Shown here: positions 53,981-64,000 of the stretch, in pieces
How the letters are laid out: each line of letters opens with the position of its first letter
How positions within the stretch are numbered: the first letter of the stretch is position 1
Assembly: GCA_015501075.1 (NCBI GenBank)
Contig: JADNYJ010000050.1
Coordinates: forward strand, 181,696 to 245,695
Source of the DNA: Gymnopilus junonius
Lineage: Eukaryota > Basidiomycota > Agaricomycetes > Agaricales > Galerinaceae
DNA: 64,000 bases
Reading direction: 5' to 3'
The notes under the pieces: generated by a model
Databases searched by the model: none
What the model was told of the DNA's origin: nothing
The model's input: only the letters and a program-made list of their open reading frames with translations
Program-made: the position numbers and the translations under genes

Positions 53981-56900
53981 TTGACCTCACTACCACCATC
54001 ATTACCGACAACACCATCTCAGTGCCCTCGTTTTTGTCCTGACAGCTCTAGATCTCCCGATTCTTGTTCATCATCGTCAACAGATTCAATTCTCTTGTTA
54101 TCAAAAACACATATATCAAGCCCGCCGAGAATGTCCTCCAGCAAACTAGCCACGTCCACCCATCCCATCATGTCACGACCACCCTCAATGTCTTTGGGTA
54201 AAATCACCCCGAAGGCATGTCATGATTTCCAGACTCAATGTGACAATTTTTGGGTCAATGCCAAATCTCCCATTGATGAGGCTTCCAAGGTTACCCACAT
54301 ACTCGGTTGTTTTGAGGATGACCTCATTAGCAACTGGGTTTCGATCCGATGAGATTATCTTGTAACCCTATCATTCTCTGAGTTCATGGAAGCCTTTCGA
54401 GAATGCTGGTTACTGCTCAATTGGAAAGACGATGTAAAAACCCAGATCCTGTCTGCTCGTCTTGACTTCACTAAGGAACGCTTTGAAAACTGGGCTTCAC
54501 AAGTTCAATCCCTGAATGTTTCTCTTCATGGAACCGACACCCACATGGATGAAGCACATATGCATTCCCAACTTGAGGCTGGAATTGATGAGGACTTGCG
54601 TATCTCTGCTCGAACCACCAAGGCTCAGGATGTCACTGATCTGCAGCAATGGATATCAAAACTCTCCAATCTTGACTCTCTTCATCATCATGATCATAAG
54701 CAGATGGCAGATGCCATTGAGGAAATGGTGGCTCGTTCAAACAAGCGGCCTGCTTTTTCCTCCTCCTCTCATTATGGAAACACTGGTCGTTCTAGTAACT
54801 TGACTTCCAGTTCTTTTTCCAATGCTATGTCTTCTGGTTACTCTTTTCCTCCGGCATTGAAACCAGATGAGCATCTTGTCCTCGATGCTTCTGAAGGCTG
54901 CTACAAGTGCCGAAAACCTTTCGCTGATCATATGGGAAGGAATTGCAATGCAAACCCTCCTGCTCATAAAGGATACAAGGAACTGACAAGACAGGATTTT
55001 GAATGCCTCCACCCCAAGAATTGGCAACCAAAATCTCAGAAAGCCAGTGCAGCATACACCGCTCTGTTTGGAACTGCACCACCTACTTCCTCCACTATCA
55101 CTTCTATTGCCACACCTGCTACTTCTCTGTTACCCATTGAATCAGGCCATGATTTTGTGGCTGCAATGTTCCCTTCTGGCACTGCAAATGTGCCTTCTGA
55201 TGGTGAATTCTCTGGTACCTCTGACAGCAGCTTCAGTTCTGTGAGTCATCCACCACTGAAAGTCAAACACTTCATGTGGAATTGTCTAATTGATCCTGGT
55301 ACAGATGATTTTCCCGTGAAGGTCCCCTCATTGATTGACTGTGGGGCTCACATGGTTTGTATTAGCCCGCAAACAGTTAAACGACTTGGGTTAATGCCCT
55401 TGCCATTGCCTGATGGTCCTGAAGAAGTTGAAGTTGCTATCAGTCATACAAAGAAGGAAACCCTGTCTCTATCTCATTATGTCAAGCTGCATCCCCAATC
55501 CACTGATTCCCATTTTGTTTCTAAGCCTGTTTGGGCTGTTATCGCTCCAGGTCTCTGCATGCCAATCATTTTTGGACTACCATTCCTTGTTGTTAATAAG
55601 ATCGAATCAAATTATGCTCATCGAAAATGTATCGTTAAACAGAATGGTTTGAAATATAACCTTTTGGAACCAGTGACTGCCCCTCCCCCTCCTCCGCAGC
55701 CTCGCCTGAAAGAACAGTTACTCCAGAACAAAGCTACTAAGGCTGAAGTTCTTCGTGAGCTGTTGTCCGTCTATCCAAAGAAATGGCAAGCATGCTTGCA
55801 ACCCCTCGAGCCCTTGAAACCTCTGAATTTCATTTCTTCTATCTTGAACCACATTGATTCACTTGAACTGGAATCAAAAATGAAAGAATATGAACATGAA
55901 CTGTGTTCTGAATATTCAACAATTTTTGAACCCATCCTGCATGTCAATGATCTCCCTCTTGAACCACTTGCACGCATCACTTTGAAAGAAGCTAATCTCA
56001 TGATTCAAAATTGAAATTATGCTTGCCCTCGTAAATGGTGAGACCCATTCTATACCCTCCTGAACCAGCACCTCGAAGCCAGATGTATTCGGCCATCCTC
56101 AGCTCCTGCAGGCTCTGGGTGCTTTATCATCCCAAAGGCAGATCCTACAGTACTCCCTCATTGGGTTAATGATTATCATCAGCTAAATGCCAACACAGTT
56201 ATGGACAGTTTCCCTTTACCTCACATTGATGATATCCTCGCAGACTGTGCCAAGGGCAAGATTTGGGCAATGATTGATATGACTAACAGTTTTTTTCAAA
56301 CATGTCTTCACCTGGATGATATGAAATTAATGGCTGTTAACACACCTTGGGGTTTATATGAATGGACCGTTATGCCTATGGGCATCAAGAATGCACCTTC
56401 AATTCATCAAAGACGTGTTACGGCTGCCTTACAGAAATATATTGGGAAGATCTGTCATGTCTATATGGATGATATCATCATTTGGTCAAACTCAGTAGAA
56501 GAGCACAAGCACAACTTAGCTCTGATTTTCAAGGCTCTGAAAGAACATAAACTGTTTTGTAATCCAAAGAAGACAAGGTTGTTTTGCAAAGAGATCTCAT
56601 TCTTGGGCCATCACATTTGCGAGAGAGGCATTGAAGCAGATGAGCAGAAAGCCGATTGGATCAAAAAGTGGCCTACCCCAAGTTCTTCTCATGATGTTTG
56701 TAGCTTTCTTGGCCTTGTCTGTTACCTTGCACCCTTCCTCCCAAACCTTGCAAAATTCACCGCTGTCCTTGATGACCTCACAAGGAAGGAGCATGACAAG
56801 AAATTTCCCAGTTGGACCCAACATCATCAAACTGCTTTTGATTGCATCAAACGACTTGCAACATCGCCTGCTTGCCTGACAACTATCGACCCTCTCTTAA

Positions 56901-58829
56901 TGCCCGACCACAAAATTTTTGTAACCATGGATGCGAGTGATTATGGTTCTGGTGCCATGTTATCCTTTGGCCTTTCCCATGAGAGCTCAAACCTGTGGCT
57001 TACGACTCTCAGTCTTTCAAAGGGGCCGAGCTAAACTACCCGTTCATGAGAAAGAAATGCTGGCAATTGTACGACCCTTAAGAAATGGCGAACTGATCTT
57101 TTAGGCTATTGTTTTGAGATCTGGACAGATCATAAGACCCTCGAACATTTTGGCCAGCAATGCGACCTTTCTCACTGACAGATCCATTGGATGGAGTTTC
57201 TATCTCACTATGATGCAACAATCAACTATATTCCTGGAGAGAAGAATTGTGTGGTCGATGCCTTGTCGCGTCTTTGCGAACCCACTATGCAAGGAATTGC
57301 ATCGATATTCAGCTCTTCGGGCAGCACCGTTAGATCCTGCCTTCAATTGGATGATGCAATCCTTTGCGACATTCGATCTGGGTATGCTGAAGACCCATTT
57401 ACCCACAAGTTGGAATCAGCTGGTGCTGGAATGCACTCTGTCCGGCATGAAAAAGGCTTCTGGTTCATCAAGGATCGCCTGGTGATTCCTGCCATTCCTA
57501 GGGTCTGTGAAACATTGTTCCGCCTTGCGCATGACTGTCTTGGACATTTTGGAACAGATAAGTCATATGCGGCCCTTCGAGATTCTTTCTATTGGCCCAA
57601 TATGCGTCACAACTTAGAGGGAGCATACATTCCATCTTGTGCTGACTGTCAACATAACAAGTCCAGCACGTCAAAACCTTTTGGACCTTTACATCCACTT
57701 CCTATCCCGGACCAGCATTGTGATTCAGTCGCAATTGATTTCATTGGACCTTTACCTTTGGACAACAGTTTTGATGCTTTGGTAACATTCACTGACTGTC
57801 TTGGTTTGGATATACAGATTGTGCCAACTTCGACAAAGTTATGGCAGAAGGGTTAGCCGAGTTATTCTTTGACAAGTGGTATTGTGAAAATGGCTTACCT
57901 TCTGATATTGTCTCTGACTGCAACAAACTTTTTATGTCTCAGTTCTGGAAAGCGTTGCACAAACTAACAGGCATTAAGTTGAAAATGTCAACGAGCTACC
58001 ATCCGGAAAGTGATGGATCCAGCGAAAGGACTAACAAAACAGTTATCCAATGCATTCACTTTGCTGTTGAGCATGATCAACGTGGATGGGTCCGATCAAT
58101 CCCAAAAATTCGATTCAATATAATGAACACAAAGAATCGATCAACGGGCTTCTCTCCTTTCCAACTTCGCTTTGGGCACTCCCCTGTATTTTACCCCCCT
58201 TTATGTGGACCCAGGACCAGACCCCAGACGTCCTAGCTGCTGGGAGTATTATTGAGCGAATGCAACCTCTGGTTCTAGAGGCTCAAGATAACTTGATAAG
58301 TGCTAAAGTGACCCAAGCATATCATGCTAACAAAAAATGGCACTTAGATTTCCCTTTCACAATTGGGGATCATGTGGTTCTGTCCATGGAAAATCGCTGG
58401 CATCAATACAAGGCTCATGACATGATGCATGTGGCGAAGTTTATTCCTCATTATGACGGGCCTCACCATATCATTGCTGTGAATGAACGACACTCAACTG
58501 TCACTCTGGATTTGCCTAACTTGACTAATATCTTCCCTGTTTTCCATACTTCAGAAGTCCTTCCCTTCAAGGAGAACAATGACGAGTTATTTCCCTCTCA
58601 TGCTCTCAACCCACCAGCACCTGTGGTCATTAACAGTGAGGAAGAGTACTTTATTGACAAAATCGTAGATGAACGAATGAATCGGAGAACTCACAAAACC
58701 GAATACCTGGTCCATTGGCACGGTGAAGGCCCAGAAGGTGATACTTGGTTACCTCATTCAGAACTTGAAGACTGCAAAGCCCTAGAGATCTGGCTGGCGA
58801 GGATGAATTCTACTTCTGATGCTGTTTAG
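53981..58829 (+). pseudogene. Gag-pol of the second gypsy element, with several stops and frameshifts
   Basis: Gag/protease part (frames 53981-54352 and 54386-56014): capsid-like ILGCFEDDLISNWVSI, a TGA at 54350-54352, SEFMEAFRECWLLLNWKDD, a zinc knuckle C-X2-C-X6-H-X4-C at 54899-54946, and protease SLIDCGAHMVCISP (DSG changed to DCG). After a TGA at 56012-56014, RT continues: MDSFPLPHIDDILADCAKGK, YMDDIIIWS at 56462, RNase H FVTMDASDYGSGAMLSFG. Then a frameshift near 57000, TGA near 57178, and integrase HDCLGHFGTDKSYAALRDSF with CADC (HHCC zinc site), DFIGPLPLDN and STSYHPESDGSSERTNKTV. Further shifts follow near 57840 and 58230. The chromodomain is EYLVHWHGEGPEGDTWLPHS, stop 58827-58829. 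Confidence 0.9.
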
Positions 58830-58970
58830 TGTAGTTTCTCCCTGCCAGCTGGTAGCTTTTTCCCATTGGGTTTTTTAATGCACCTGCACTGTGCACTGTT
58901 TTGCCCCCCCCCTGGTTTAATTGCTTTTATATATCTTGTTTCTCCTAGGCACAGTTTTTTTTTGATAGCA

Positions 58971-58978
58971 GGGGAGGG
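58971..58978 (+). other. Polypurine tract of the plus-strand gypsy element
   Basis: GGGGAGGG abuts the TG of the 3' LTR, the usual primer site for second-strand synthesis. Confidence 0.75.
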
Positions 58979-59171
58979 TGTAAGCATGCTCACAGTTCGT
59001 ACTCACATAACTTGTCACAACGGACACTAGTAACAGTAACATTCCCTTTCTTCTGGTTACCACCATCATCTCAATATCTCTTAGACGCGTCTACTATATC
59101 CAATAGATACCTCATTCCTATTCTCTCAGTTGGATCAGTCTTCAGTGTCGATGACCTCGCATCGCCTTACA
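58979..59171 (+). repeat. 3' LTR of the plus-strand gypsy element
   Basis: 193-bp direct repeat of 53444-53636. The right flank is TACAT. Confidence 0.93.
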
Positions 59172-59601
59172 TACATGTGACACATGTGACCCATCATGCA
59201 TCATGGGACCTGGGTCACAACCAAGGGGGTCCCACCAGTAAAGTCCAAGAAAACCAACTACCCTCAGTTTTTGGGTGATCAAAACCACTGGGGTCCTGCC
59301 ACAAACGTGGGGTTCTATGATATATTGGGCAAGCTCTGTTGTGTAGATTTGGTAGAATAGGGAATAATATAATTTGTTTCTTATCTCACCATCATCATCG
59401 CAATCTTGTTCCCTCTACCCTTCGTTCCAGCCTCCAGTGTCTCTGATTTCCTGATGAGATGAATCTACTGCCGACTGTAATAGGGTTGCAATTTCCAGGG
59501 TAAGAGCCATGGAACTAGAAGTGCTCATCATTGAACAATTAATAGTGATCATCCCAGGTCACCCGAGGGTACTTTCAAGACCACCCGTACCCGAACCCTT
59601 C

Positions 59602-59635
59602 AAAAACCCTACCCTTTGCAAAGGGTGGGGGTTTT
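59602..59635. repeat. Imperfect 34-bp palindrome
   Basis: Two 17-base arms (AAAAACCCTACCCTTTG and its near-complement) meet without a loop; one mismatch and one G-T pair. It lies 120 bp beyond the hAT transposase stop, in a stretch rich in GGGTAC/GTACCC-like words, so it may belong to the terminal region of that transposon. Confidence 0.6.
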
Positions 59636-59755
59636 TCTTGAGTATGGGTAGGGGTACAGACAGGTCCTGGGGGTTTAAAAACCTGAGGGGTATAAACAGT
59701 GGGTATCATGTTTATTCTGACACAAATGTACAAGTAGATACAAGATAAAAAGTAA

Positions 59756-60371
59756 TTATACCCTATGGATAACATCCCAGTCAGCAGCAAGCTCTTCCTC
59801 CTCATAAATGTCTGGCCCCAATGCAGCCTTGATGTCACTATCCTTGATCAACCTGAGCATGCTCCAAGTGCCGACACACATGGGGGCATAGGTGGATTGG
59901 ACATTGAGACAATTACGGATGTGAGGGAGGATGAGTCGGCCTTGACTGAAGGTGCACTCAACATCGAGAGTCGTTGCTAGTGATATTGAGTTAGTGATTG
60001 AATGATTCATGGATTGTATGCACTTACCTGGAATAGACAAGTAGTCACATGCCATGTGAGACAGACAAGGGAAGTTCACCTGCCTATCATACCATGACAT
60101 CAATGCATCCTTCACATCCTCGACATCAGTTGAGAGGTATCAATCAAGCTCGTCATGAAGAGCTGAGGTTGGCACCAGGTTGGGCAGATCATTGAAGATG
60201 TTCTGTGACTTCAACTGAGAGTCCTATGAAATAAAGATTAGTACAAGTGGGAATACAATTTAAAACATGTACCACTTCACCCTCATCAACCTCCATAGCA
60301 TCAGCATTACCAGAAACGTCTTGAGATTTGTAAGACCAGTGAAATGCTAGTTCTTGCTTAAGGGTGAACAT
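59756..60371 (-). pseudogene. hAT-family transposase remnant (C-terminal dimerisation region)
   Basis: Minus-strand pieces read FNDLPNLVPTSALHDELD, a TGA, YLSTDVEDVKDALMSWYDRQ, NFPCLSHMACDYLSIP, and after an intron (GTAAGT to CACTAG, about 60028-59979) ATTLDVECTFSQGRLILPHI and CVGTWSMLRLIKDSDI. This is the hAT C-terminal dimerisation domain. A second intron-like gap (60241-60288) joins an upstream exon with LKQELAFHWSYKSQ and MEVDEGEV. Catalytic N-terminal parts are absent, and there is at least one stop, so it is not active. Terminal repeats and target duplication were not found. Confidence 0.75.
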
Positions 60372-62124
60372 AAGAGTAGAGCTCTTAGTTTAGTGTGCTA
60401 GTTATCATCCTACAACAACAACAACACACTCTACTTCAAACTCAACTCCTGTCTTCGCAAACATCTCTATTGAGACAAGCTCTAGGTAAAGTTGTTTGGA
60501 GGCTTGGATAGATTTTAAGATCTTAGTAACTTGGTAGTCTTTTGGTTGGCTTTTAACCAGGGTGCTTTGATTTAACTGTCCACACTAAACACAGTAGAGT
60601 ATCTTAGCAAGTTCTGACCCTTTTATGAAATGAAATGAAATGAGGGTTCTCAATGCAAATGGCTTTCAATGAAACGAAATGAAACAGGCCACAACTTCAA
60701 TTGATTTCAATGAAACAAAATGGAATGATCAATTATCTGGTTTAATCACTGAGGTACTCCTCCTGAATGTGTCCGTGCTATTATCTGCACTCTATGGGGT
60801 GGATTGCCTGCCTATTCTACTGGTTTTCTACAGCTTTTATACCTATGAGAGAGTCTCTATTATTAGCACATAAAACTGCTGGGTGTACTCTATCCCTGCT
60901 TGGCAGGTCCATGCCTAAATCGACACACTATTTTACTAATGTACTTTTGAGTGATGGGGAAACTGTCCACTCAGTTAGGTCTGATTAATTTGGCTGGTGG
61001 TCTTATCATTGGGATAATGACATGCTATTTAGTCTAGATGCTAGACCTCGAGCTATTGCACCATTGTGGTGCCAGGCTGGTGGGTGGACTATCTCCCACT
61101 TAAGCTGTATCTATTATTGGATGGGTTGCTCCTGGGAAGGCACCTACAGTTTCCATGCTAATCACCATATTTCCTTATGCAAGTTATTTAGATATTCTGG
61201 GCTACCTCCGTATTTAGAGGTTCACACTATTATCAGGTCTTGGGTATCATCACATATCAGCAATGCCCCTCTTGATAGTTAATGACTCGAGTGTATTACT
61301 AGGTCTATTTAGATCTTTGGTAACCTTCGTTATAGGTGCCTCTGAGCTTACTGAATAGACCTAGTCCTAGGTCATTACTCAGTTACTACCATCGCGCTAT
61401 TGATAGTAGTTTCATAATAGCCACCCTGTCTTTAGTTGGCCAGTATGAGGTCATACTGCCTACTCTTAATACCCTTGTATTAGATATGTTATCTGGGATC
61501 ATTAATGATATATTTAGTGCATAAATATAGTAAAATCGCGAAATTCATGGGTAACCAGGTAGGTACCCTAACACCAGTCAAATTCATCATGAACAATTGT
61601 ATGAGCAGCTTGATTCCACTCTTCCTCCCAATTTTGAGCCATGAAATATTCAAGCTTGTGGCATGGGTGGAGGACAAAATCCGTACCAACTTTCATTAAA
61701 TATTTGACCCTCCCTAAGCTTTTCCGCTTTAAATACATGACTATTTAAATACTACCCTAGCTATTCGTACAGAGCTTGTAATAACCACCATGGTCTTTAA
61801 ATATTGTAAAAGATTTAAAAAATGAACCTTCATTAAAGAGTGTCGTTCAAGGAAGTGGGACTTTAAAGACTACAGCTATTCATACAGAGCTTGTAATAAC
61901 CACCATGGTCTTTAAATATTGTAAAAGATTTAAAGAAGGACCTGTAATTAAAGAGACTCTTTCAACACCCTGTGAGTTCACCCGCGGGGACAGCACAGCA
62001 TAAGTAATTAAATAATCACATACTTCTTTAAAGAATAGACGAGGGGGAGGCTCTTGCACAAATTTAAAGACTTCGAGATGCTTTAAATACTTAAGGTGTA
62101 TGTGAAGAAATTAAACACTCACTG
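60372..62124. other. AT-rich spacer without genes
   Basis: No supported gene. There is a short imperfect array of AAATG-type words (60626-60725). From 60740 to 61700 the sequence is unique-looking and AT-rich, with broken frames on both strands. The last 430 bp form the TTTAAA-rich repeat listed separately. Confidence 0.45.
61761..61940. repeat. 115-bp-period tandem duplication in TTTAAA-rich DNA
   Basis: A 64-base unit starting CTATTCGTACAGAGCTTG (61761) recurs at 61876 starting CTATTCATACAGAGCTTG, almost identical to the end of ATTGTAAAAGATTTAAA. The surrounding 61690-62140 holds about eleven TTTAAA words. Confidence 0.75.
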
Positions 62125-63990
62125 CTATTTAAACACGGGGATCTTGGGCGGTTCGCAGACGTTACCATACTGATCACGCCAGATGCCATCCTCGTGCTCC
62201 ACTGCCCAGTTCTGCGAAAACCTGATCAGTCGTACGTTAGCCGTAGCCGGACAAGGAATCAATGTGTATAACAAATGATGACTCACTTTTTTTGTCGTCG
62301 TGGAACACTTGTATTCACTGCAGTGACGGGTTCTACTTGTAGAGCCTGGGGCGTCTCGGCCGCCCACTGGTACGAACACAGGTACTTGCTCGTGTTGGCT
62401 CCAACTTCTCGTGAGCTTCTGCCTTCCTCTTCTGTCCGCGTTTCGGCTTTCCTGTGGCTGCCGACACCGAAGTTCCATTACCATCGGCCCCAAGAACTTC
62501 ACTGGCAGAGGGAACAGGCATCGGGCTTGTATCAGACAGGCAGTTGACCTGATGATGTCCTGCGTCTGCTTCAGAATGACCCATGGCGAGATCGGGTGCG
62601 GTCAGTGGGTTGTAGCCACAGCTGCGAGAGGGAAAGGAGCAGCGTTGACGTCGGGAGGGTCAGAGCTGGAGGAATGACAAAATGTGAAGAAGTGGTGTCA
62701 GGTAGAGCGATTGGGAGAACAATTGTGGAGGATCGATTAATACTGGGTTCAGCAACCTTCATGCCAGTGGGATCAGATGTTAGGTTTGCATCCGAGAGAT
62801 GATCGACAGGAGGGAGTGCTGTTTCTGCTATAGGATGGTCTGTGGGTGGATGGGTAAATAGGTCGACAAGGATGGTGGTATTTCCATTGGAAGTGGCACC
62901 AGGTGGGACACCAATATTGGAGGGAGCCGGTGTTGGATAAACAACGGAATCCAAAATGGAGGTCAGCACTTCTGCAGCAGCAGAACTGGGGGGAGGATTA
63001 TCTGGAAGGGCTGGCATGGTACTGTCAGCGGCAGAAGTGACGTTGGGAGGAGGTACAATGATGGAAGTAGCATTGGCATCGAGGGCGATAAGAGTCGGGC
63101 TGACAGGACGTGGGGAAGTGGTGTCAGGTGGCATGATTGGAGGAAAGGTAGCGGCAATTGACGTCGACAAGGTGACAGAGTTGGCGGGAGTAGCGGTGGG
63201 GATGTTAGATGAGGTGGACGATGGAGCATGGTCAGCAGAAGTGGTGTTGATCGCTGTTGAGGTTGACGGTGGTGGCGGCACATCCCTGTCAACACCCAGT
63301 TCCTGGGAATCCTGATCGGAACTTGCTTCCGGACCGGGATCAGATTTGCGATGAAAGTGGAAGGGGTTCGTAAATGTCAAATCAACGAAGTATGTGACGA
63401 GAGTGTTAAGATCTGAAATTGAAGAAGTGTCGAAGGTACGAGGGTTCTTCAGTGTGACAGGGAACTTGAAGACTGCATCATCATAATACTTTGCCGGATT
63501 CACAGAAAGGTCGTCCCATGGAATTGATTTGACGTCAGGAAATGCGAGGGCTGTTTTTGAGAAAGTTGTAAGTAGAGATGAAGGAAAGTGTAATCGTGTA
63601 TAACGTACCCCAGCAAGCGACTAGATAATCATCTAACAAATTGACCAAGTGGGCTCCGGTTGCGGTCATGAGATCGACTTTAAATATGATGGGGTTTCCC
63701 TTGTCATCAACGGGAAAGAGGGTTCGAGGATGTTCAACAACGCGACCTGTCAGGCTGTGTTGATCAAGTCATGTGTTAGTTGCATTAGGGTTAGGGCTTG
63801 ATAATCAACAAACCTTGACCAACATTGATCTCACTGGCTGAATGGTCTGATCAAGCTCTGTCCTTTCCTCCTCTGACAATCCCTCATGAAAATCAACCCA
63901 TGGATCCAGCGGCTCATCATTGCCATTCTTGTTAGGTGCCTCAGCTGTCTCCTGCTCCACCCATTCCTCGAGTTCAAGGTCACTGGCCAT
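62125..63990 (-). CDS. Ser/Thr/Pro-rich hypothetical protein with basic C-terminal part
   Basis: Begins with ATG at 63990, ten bases from the window edge: MASDLELEEWVEQETAEAPN, acidic. A second exon (about 63735-63612) encodes HPRTLFPVDDKGNPIIFKVD and a helix LMTATGAHLVNLLDDYLVAC. The third exon (about 63550..62571) has SIPWDDLSVNPAKYYDDAVF, then some 230 residues of Ser/Thr/Pro-rich low complexity. Downstream pieces have GKPKRGQKRKAEAHEKLEP, an NLS-like basic patch, and end NWAVEHEDGIWRDQYGNVCE with stop at 62127-62125. Not every exon junction could be resolved. I recognise no domain; such genes in Agaricomycete repeat-rich DNA are often members of expanded families. Confidence 0.5.
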
Positions 63991-64000
63991 GTTATATATG

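Larger units (their letters stand above)
53444..59171 (+). mobile_element. Second Ty3/gypsy chromodomain retrotransposon, complete but inactivated
   Basis: LTRs of 193 bp (53444-53636 and 58979-59171; TGTAAG..CTTACA) are flanked by the target duplication TACAT (53439-53443 and 59172-59176). The polypurine tract GGGGAGGG directly precedes the right LTR, so the element reads on the plus strand. It encodes a gag-pol with zinc knuckle, protease, RT, RNase H, integrase and C-terminal chromodomain. The LTRs differ at eight positions, seven of them transitions, six at CpG-type dinucleotides. It belongs to a different lineage from the first element: LTRs, knuckle spacing and RT box (YMDD) all differ. 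Confidence 0.94.

Noticed and set aside
62956..63315. Val/Gly-rich plus-strand frame
   Set aside because: Shadow of the Ser/Thr/Pro-rich hypothetical gene.
63783..63796. Two TTAGGG units in a row, like telomere repeat
   Set aside because: Only two units, inside a probable intron; no array and no chromosome end nearby.
1..64000. CRISPR arrays, rRNA and tRNA genes, bacterial operons
   Set aside because: No regularly spaced repeats, no rRNA-like blocks and no convincing tRNA arms were seen; the sequence is clearly fungal nuclear DNA.

Overview
The window looks like the nuclear genome of a mushroom-forming basidiomycete (Agaricomycete type). Protein-coding genes are split by many 45-65 nt GT-AG introns. 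Intergenic spaces are short, genes often sit head-to-head or tail-to-tail, and the accessory part holds chromodomain Ty3/gypsy elements and a hAT remnant. No rRNA, tRNA or CRISPR array was recognised.

Left part (1-42.3 kb) is a compact housekeeping region. In order: a partial conserved hypothetical gene (-), SDS22-like PP1 regulator (+), BTG/Tob-domain protein (-), CCDC174-type protein (+), metallo-beta-lactamase-fold protein (-), molybdopterin synthase small subunit (-), thiamine pyrophosphokinase (-), a NudC-like CS-domain tail-anchored protein (-), a large disordered protein (-), ERG28 (+), an F-box/LRR-type protein (+), a vacuolar Ca2+/H+ exchanger with about 20 introns (+), a peroxisomal hydratase and a twin-SDR dehydrogenase (both -), a B-type cyclin (-), an FHA/G-patch protein (-), an XLF/NHEJ1-like repair factor (+), two small uncertain genes (-), a Mim1/Tom13-like outer mitochondrial membrane protein (+), a cytochrome b5-acyl-CoA dehydrogenase (-) and a membrane SH3 protein (-). 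Three proteins of peroxisomal beta-oxidation within 17 kb each end in the PTS1 tripeptide AKL. The usual fungal multifunctional enzyme appears here as two separate adjacent genes.

Right part (43-64 kb) is accessory and decayed. An NAD-binding (atypical SDR/NmrA-like) pseudogene is followed by a complete but dead gypsy element on the minus strand (44663-51904; 471-bp LTRs, TSD GGTAT), inserted less than 20 bp upstream of the pseudogene start codon. That element carries, between its chromodomain and 3' LTR, an antisense intron-containing reading frame with a Zn2Cys6-like cysteine pattern. A second gypsy element lies on the plus strand (53444-59171; 193-bp LTRs, TSD TACAT). Then come a hAT transposase remnant, an AT-rich TTTAAA-dense repeat region and a Ser/Thr/Pro-rich hypothetical gene that reaches the right edge. 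Differences between LTR pairs are nearly all transitions, mostly at CpG/TpG/CpA, suggesting methylation-linked or RIP-like decay.

Several genes use tiny exons (4, 5, 8, 12, 14 and 16 nt). SDS22 and the F-box gene, otherwise intact, each need a single-base frame correction, which could be assembly error or real lesions.
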